From positions 1-6,965 of the forward strand of contig JAICGL010000216.1 in the NCBI GenBank assembly GCA_025923175.1: 6,965 bases of DNA, read 5' to 3'. The DNA comes from Acidimicrobiia bacterium. GTDB lineage: Bacteria > Actinomycetota > Acidimicrobiia > IMCC26256 > BP-133. Of this stretch, positions 5,040-6,965 are shown in pieces. The notes under the pieces were generated by a model, which was given only the letters and a program-made list of their open reading frames with translations, did not search any database and was not told the origin of the DNA. The position numbers were made by a program, and so were the translations under genes. Position 1 is the first letter of the stretch, and each line of letters opens with the position of its first letter.

Positions 5040-6584
5040 GTGAGCGACGACTTCGGCGCTCGCATTGCGGCGGCGTATGCCAGCGAAGGGTTGGCCGTCG
5101 AGCTGGGTCGCGGGATGCTCGGGGGCGCGATCGACCCTGAGGCGGTGGTCCGGATCCCGACGTCGATGTGCAACCGCCACGGGTTGATCGCCGGGGCCAC
5201 CGGCACCGGGAAGACGAAGACGCTGCAGCTGCTGGCCGAACAGCTCTCGGCCCAGGGCGTACCGGTCTTCGCTGCCGACATGAAGGGCGACCTGGCCGGG
5301 CTGAGCCGGCCCGGGGAGCCGAACGAGAAGGTGACGTCCCGAGCGGAGGAGCTCGGCTTGAAATGGGAGCCGGCGGGCTTCCCGGTCTCGTTCCTCTCGC
5401 TCGGGGGCCTCGGGCCCGGCGTGCCTGTCCGGGCTACCGTCTCGGCCTTCGGCCCGCAGCTCCTCGCCAAGATCCTCGACGCCAACGAGACCCAGTCGTC
5501 CTCGCTCTCGTTGCTCTTCCGATACGCCGACCAGGCGGGTCTGGCCCTGCTCGATCTCGTCGACCTCGTCGAAGTCCTCAAGTTCCTGACCAGCGACGAC
5601 GGCAAAGCCGAGCTCGAAGGCATCGGCGGACTGTCGAAAGCCACCGCCGGCGTGCTGCTCCGCAAAGTCGGTGAACTTGCCGACCAGGGGGCAGAGGCCT
5701 TCTTCGGCGAGCCCGAGTGGGCCGTGGCCGATCTGTTGCGAACGACACCCGAGGGCCATGGCGTCATTTCCGCCCTGGAGCTCCCGGCGGTAGCCGAGAA
5801 GCCCAAGCTCTTCTCGACCTTCCTCATGTGGCTGCTGGCCGAGCTCTACGAGGAACTCCCCGAGGTCGGCGACCTCGACAAGCCGAAGCTCGTCTTCTTC
5901 TTCGACGAGGCGCACCTGCTCTTCGACGACGCCCCCGAGGCCTTCCTCGACCAGGTCGCCCAGACCGTCCGGCTGATCCGGTCCAAGGGTGTGGGCGTCT
6001 TCTTCATCACGCAGCTACCCGACGACGTCCCCGACGAGATCCTCGCCCAGCTCGGGAACCGCATCCAGCACGCCTTGCGGGCCTTCACGCCCCGCGACGC
6101 CAAGGCGCTGAAGGCGGCGGTCACGACCTATCCCAAGACCAAGGACTACGACCTCGAGGAGGACCTCACGCAGCTCGGGACGGGCGAGGCCATGGTCACG
6201 ATCCTCTCCGAGCGGGGAGCGCCGACGCCCGTCGTGTGGACCCGCATGGCCCCGCCGCGCTCCCTAATGGCAGCCATCGGCCCGGAGGCTGTGACCGCGG
6301 CGGGACAGGCCGACCCGCTGTGGACCAAGTACGGCAGCGAGATCGACCGGGAGTCCGCTCGGGAGAAGTTGGCCGCCCGCATCGCGCAGGCCACAGAACC
6401 CGCACCCGCGCCCGCGCCTGAACACGCGCCGGCACCCGAGCCCGCGCCGCAGCGGCGTCGCCGGGCCGGCGGCGACGACGGCAACGCGAATCCGGTCGTC
6501 GATTACCTCACGTCGCGCGAAGGCAAGGCCATGGTCAAGAAGGTGACGCGCGGGGTCCTCGGCATGCTCCGCAAACGCCTTTGA
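5040..6584 (+). CDS. HerA-like P-loop ATPase, DUF853 / YjgR family, 514 aa
   Basis: This is a cytoplasmic P-loop ATPase of the HerA/FtsK superfamily, close to the DUF853 group that includes E. coli YjgR (about 500 aa). Walker A is GATGTGKT (52-59). Walker B is KLVFFFDEAH (283-292), with Asp289/Glu290. The FFITQLPDDVP stretch (321-331) is a sensor-like motif, followed by NRIQHALRAFTPRD (340-353). Residues 454-470 form an Ala/Pro/Glu-rich linker, then QRRRR and the conserved C-terminal segment (about 484-514, VVDYLTSREGKAM...RGVLGMLRKRL). The cellular role of DUF853 proteins is not established. HerA itself translocates DNA with NurA, but no NurA is present here. The start is GTG 5040, 6 bases after the CBS stop, with no clear ribosome site, so coupled translation is likely. 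The stop lies within TTGA 6581-6584, which is also the end of the downstream IS element. Confidence 0.92.
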   Translation: MSDDFGARIAAAYASEGLAVELGRGMLGGAIDPEAVVRIPTSMCNRHGLIAGATGTGKTKTLQLLAEQLSAQGVPVFAADMKGDLAGLSRPGEPNEKVTSRAEELGLKWEPAGFPVSFLSLGGLGPGVPVRATVSAFGPQLLAKILDANETQSSSLSLLFRYADQAGLALLDLVDLVEVLKFLTSDDGKAELEGIGGLSKATAGVLLRKVGELADQGAEAFFGEPEWAVADLLRTTPEGHGVISALELPAVAEKPKLFSTFLMWLLAELYEELPEVGDLDKPKLVFFFDEAHLLFDDAPEAFLDQVAQTVRLIRSKGVGVFFITQLPDDVPDEILAQLGNRIQHALRAFTPRDAKALKAAVTTYPKTKDYDLEEDLTQLGTGEAMVTILSERGAPTPVVWTRMAPPRSLMAAIGPEAVTAAGQADPLWTKYGSEIDRESAREKLAARIAQATEPAPAPAPEHAPAPEPAPQRRRRAGGDDGNANPVVDYLTSREGKAMVKKVTRGVLGMLRKRL

Positions 6585-6725
6585 CCTCCTCCCGGCCCCG
6601 AAGGACCGAGATTCCTTTGGGAGGCGTGCTCATGCTGCCTCCTGCCGGTTGGTTCGCGTTTCGTTGGGCGCCCCTACTTCGGGCCTCCCTCCACGCGCAG
6701 TGGCGGCAAGCCCTGCCGCCAGGAT
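6565..6725 (-). ncRNA. Putative TnpB omega-RNA (right-end RNA)
   Basis: TnpB nucleases are guided by an RNA from the 3' end of tnpB through the element right end, with the guide coming from the flank just beyond it. Here that region holds an exact 8-base inverted repeat TGGCGGCA/TGCCGCCA (6701-6708 / 6714-6721) inside tnpB, and a UUCG-capped hairpin (6589-6610) near the element end. The guide would be read from about 6580 down to 6561-6565. Boundaries are estimated. The RNA is predicted from established TnpB biology plus visible stems; nothing here shows that it is made. Confidence 0.45.
6581..6614 (-). repeat. IS right-end hairpin with GAAT guide and TCAA cleavage site
   Basis: On the minus strand GGTCC (6607-6603) pairs with GGGCC (6598-6594), including one G-T wobble, around a TTCG tetraloop (6602-6599). 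CTC (6610-6608) pairs with GAG (6591-6589), leaving two unpaired G on the 3' side. GAAT sits directly 5' of the stem, and GAGGTCAA follows to the terminus. This hairpin also lies between two convergent genes and could limit read-through between them. Confidence 0.7.
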
Positions 6726-6965
6726 GTTCTTGGCCGCGTTGACGTCGGCGTTGTCGGCGTGGCCACAGCCCAGGCAGTAGAAGACCGCTTGGGACGGCCG
6801 GTTGCCGGGATCGACGTGGCCGCAGACAGAGCAGCGTTGCGACGTGTGGCGGGGGTCGACCCGGACCACCTCGCAGCCCTGGGAAACCGCGGCCTTGTCG
6901 GTGGTGCGCCGCACGAGTCGCGACCAGGCCGACGCTGCGATTCGCCGGTTGAGCCCGGCCTTGGC
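6630..6965 (-). CDS. tnpB: TnpB RNA-guided nuclease, C-terminal 111 residues (5' end outside window)
   Basis: The frame is open to the window edge, so the gene continues to the right. GTG 6914 is internal, not a start. The visible part carries the TnpB C-terminal signature: LNRRIAASAWSRLVRRTTDKA, then VDPRHTSQRCSVCGH, a zinc ribbon of Cys45-x2-Cys48 and Cys64-x2-Cys67 (fragment numbering), and CGHADNADVNAAKNIL, where Asp74 is the last RuvC catalytic acid. TnpB cuts DNA under omega-RNA guidance and favours retention of IS200/IS605 elements. All visible key residues are intact, so the 3' half shows no decay. The other RuvC acids lie outside the window. The 33 or so residues after AAKNIL are Arg/Gly/Glu-rich and overlap the predicted omega-RNA scaffold, as in known tnpB genes. 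The gene is convergent to the HerA-like ATPase gene. Confidence 0.92.
   Translation of the reverse strand, partial: AKAGLNRRIAASAWSRLVRRTTDKAAVSQGCEVVRVDPRHTSQRCSVCGHVDPGNRPSQAVFYCLGCGHADNADVNAAKNILAAGLAATARGGRPEVGAPNETRTNRQEAA

Larger units (their letters stand above)
6581..6965 (-). mobile_element. IS200/IS605-superfamily element, right-end part (runs off window)
   Basis: The visible part contains the 3' part of tnpB and the element right end. On the minus strand the end reads GAAT (6614-6611), a hairpin (6610-6589), then GAGGTCAA ending at 6581. In the IS608 model, GAAT is the right guide sequence and TCAA the right cleavage site, with the hairpin bound by TnpA. This order is reproduced exactly. 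The left end, and whether a tnpA is present, lie outside the window, so autonomy is unknown. Confidence 0.78.

Noticed and set aside
4407..5915. 502-residue minus-strand frame across the secreted, CBS and ATPase genes
   Set aside because: It is antisense to three genes with recognisable features and has no motifs of its own.
6396..6450. GC-rich tandem repeat near the ATPase 3' end
   Set aside because: It encodes the Ala/Pro/Glu linker. The repetition follows from low-complexity protein sequence and is irregular at the DNA level.
4599..6584. HerA-NurA or Sir2-HerA type antiphage system
   Set aside because: The ATPase is of the DUF853/YjgR group, and neither NurA, Sir2 nor any nuclease partner is next to it. 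The CBS protein is not a known member of such systems.
1..6965. CRISPR array, tRNA, rRNA or riboswitch
   Set aside because: I saw no regularly spaced repeats, no tRNA-like cloverleaf, no rRNA segments and no known riboswitch core. Intergenic gaps are all short.

Overview
The window is GC-rich, uses GTG starts and has several weak Shine-Dalgarno sites. Together with the gene families present, this suggests a high-GC Actinomycetota bacterium, perhaps an Acidimicrobiia-like lineage. That placement is inference. There are eight protein genes (two cut by the window edges), no rRNA or tRNA, no CRISPR array and no obvious prophage. Coding density is high and every intergenic gap is under 100 bases.

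Left half, minus strand, read right to left: an alpha/beta hydrolase (3364-2465), cydA (2418-1084), cydB (1087-86) and the first 18 codons of an unidentified gene (56-1). cydA and cydB overlap by four bases and encode the two core subunits of a cytochrome bd-type quinol oxidase with a short Q-loop. The cydA start codon lies inside a 43-base, almost perfect hairpin that also fills most of the gap after the hydrolase stop.

Right half, plus strand: a 52-base divergent promoter region (3365-3416) separates the hydrolase from an AhpD/carboxymuconolactone-decarboxylase-like 'peroxidase-related' protein (3417-3986). Next come a small secreted protein of unknown function with a histidine cluster (4037-4531), a two-CBS-domain protein (4599-5033), and, only 6 bases after the CBS stop, a DUF853/YjgR-type HerA-like ATPase (5040-6584). 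A second strong hairpin (3998-4031) covers the ribosome binding site of the secreted-protein gene.

Right edge: an IS200/IS605-superfamily element, convergent to the ATPase gene. The last 111 residues of a TnpB nuclease (6965-6630) are visible, followed by a recognisable element right end with a GAAT guide-like motif, a UUCG-capped hairpin and a terminal TCAA. Those four terminal bases are the complement of the TTGA that contains the ATPase stop codon, so the element is inserted exactly at the 3' end of that gene. A TnpB omega-RNA read across this end would carry a guide antisense to the last codons of the ATPase gene.

I see no clearly new multi-gene system. The points most worth following are the transposon end fused to the ATPase stop codon with its implied guide, the two start-region hairpins, the Gln in place of the usual haem-proximal Arg in CydA, the tight CBS-ATPase pair, and the His-rich secreted protein.
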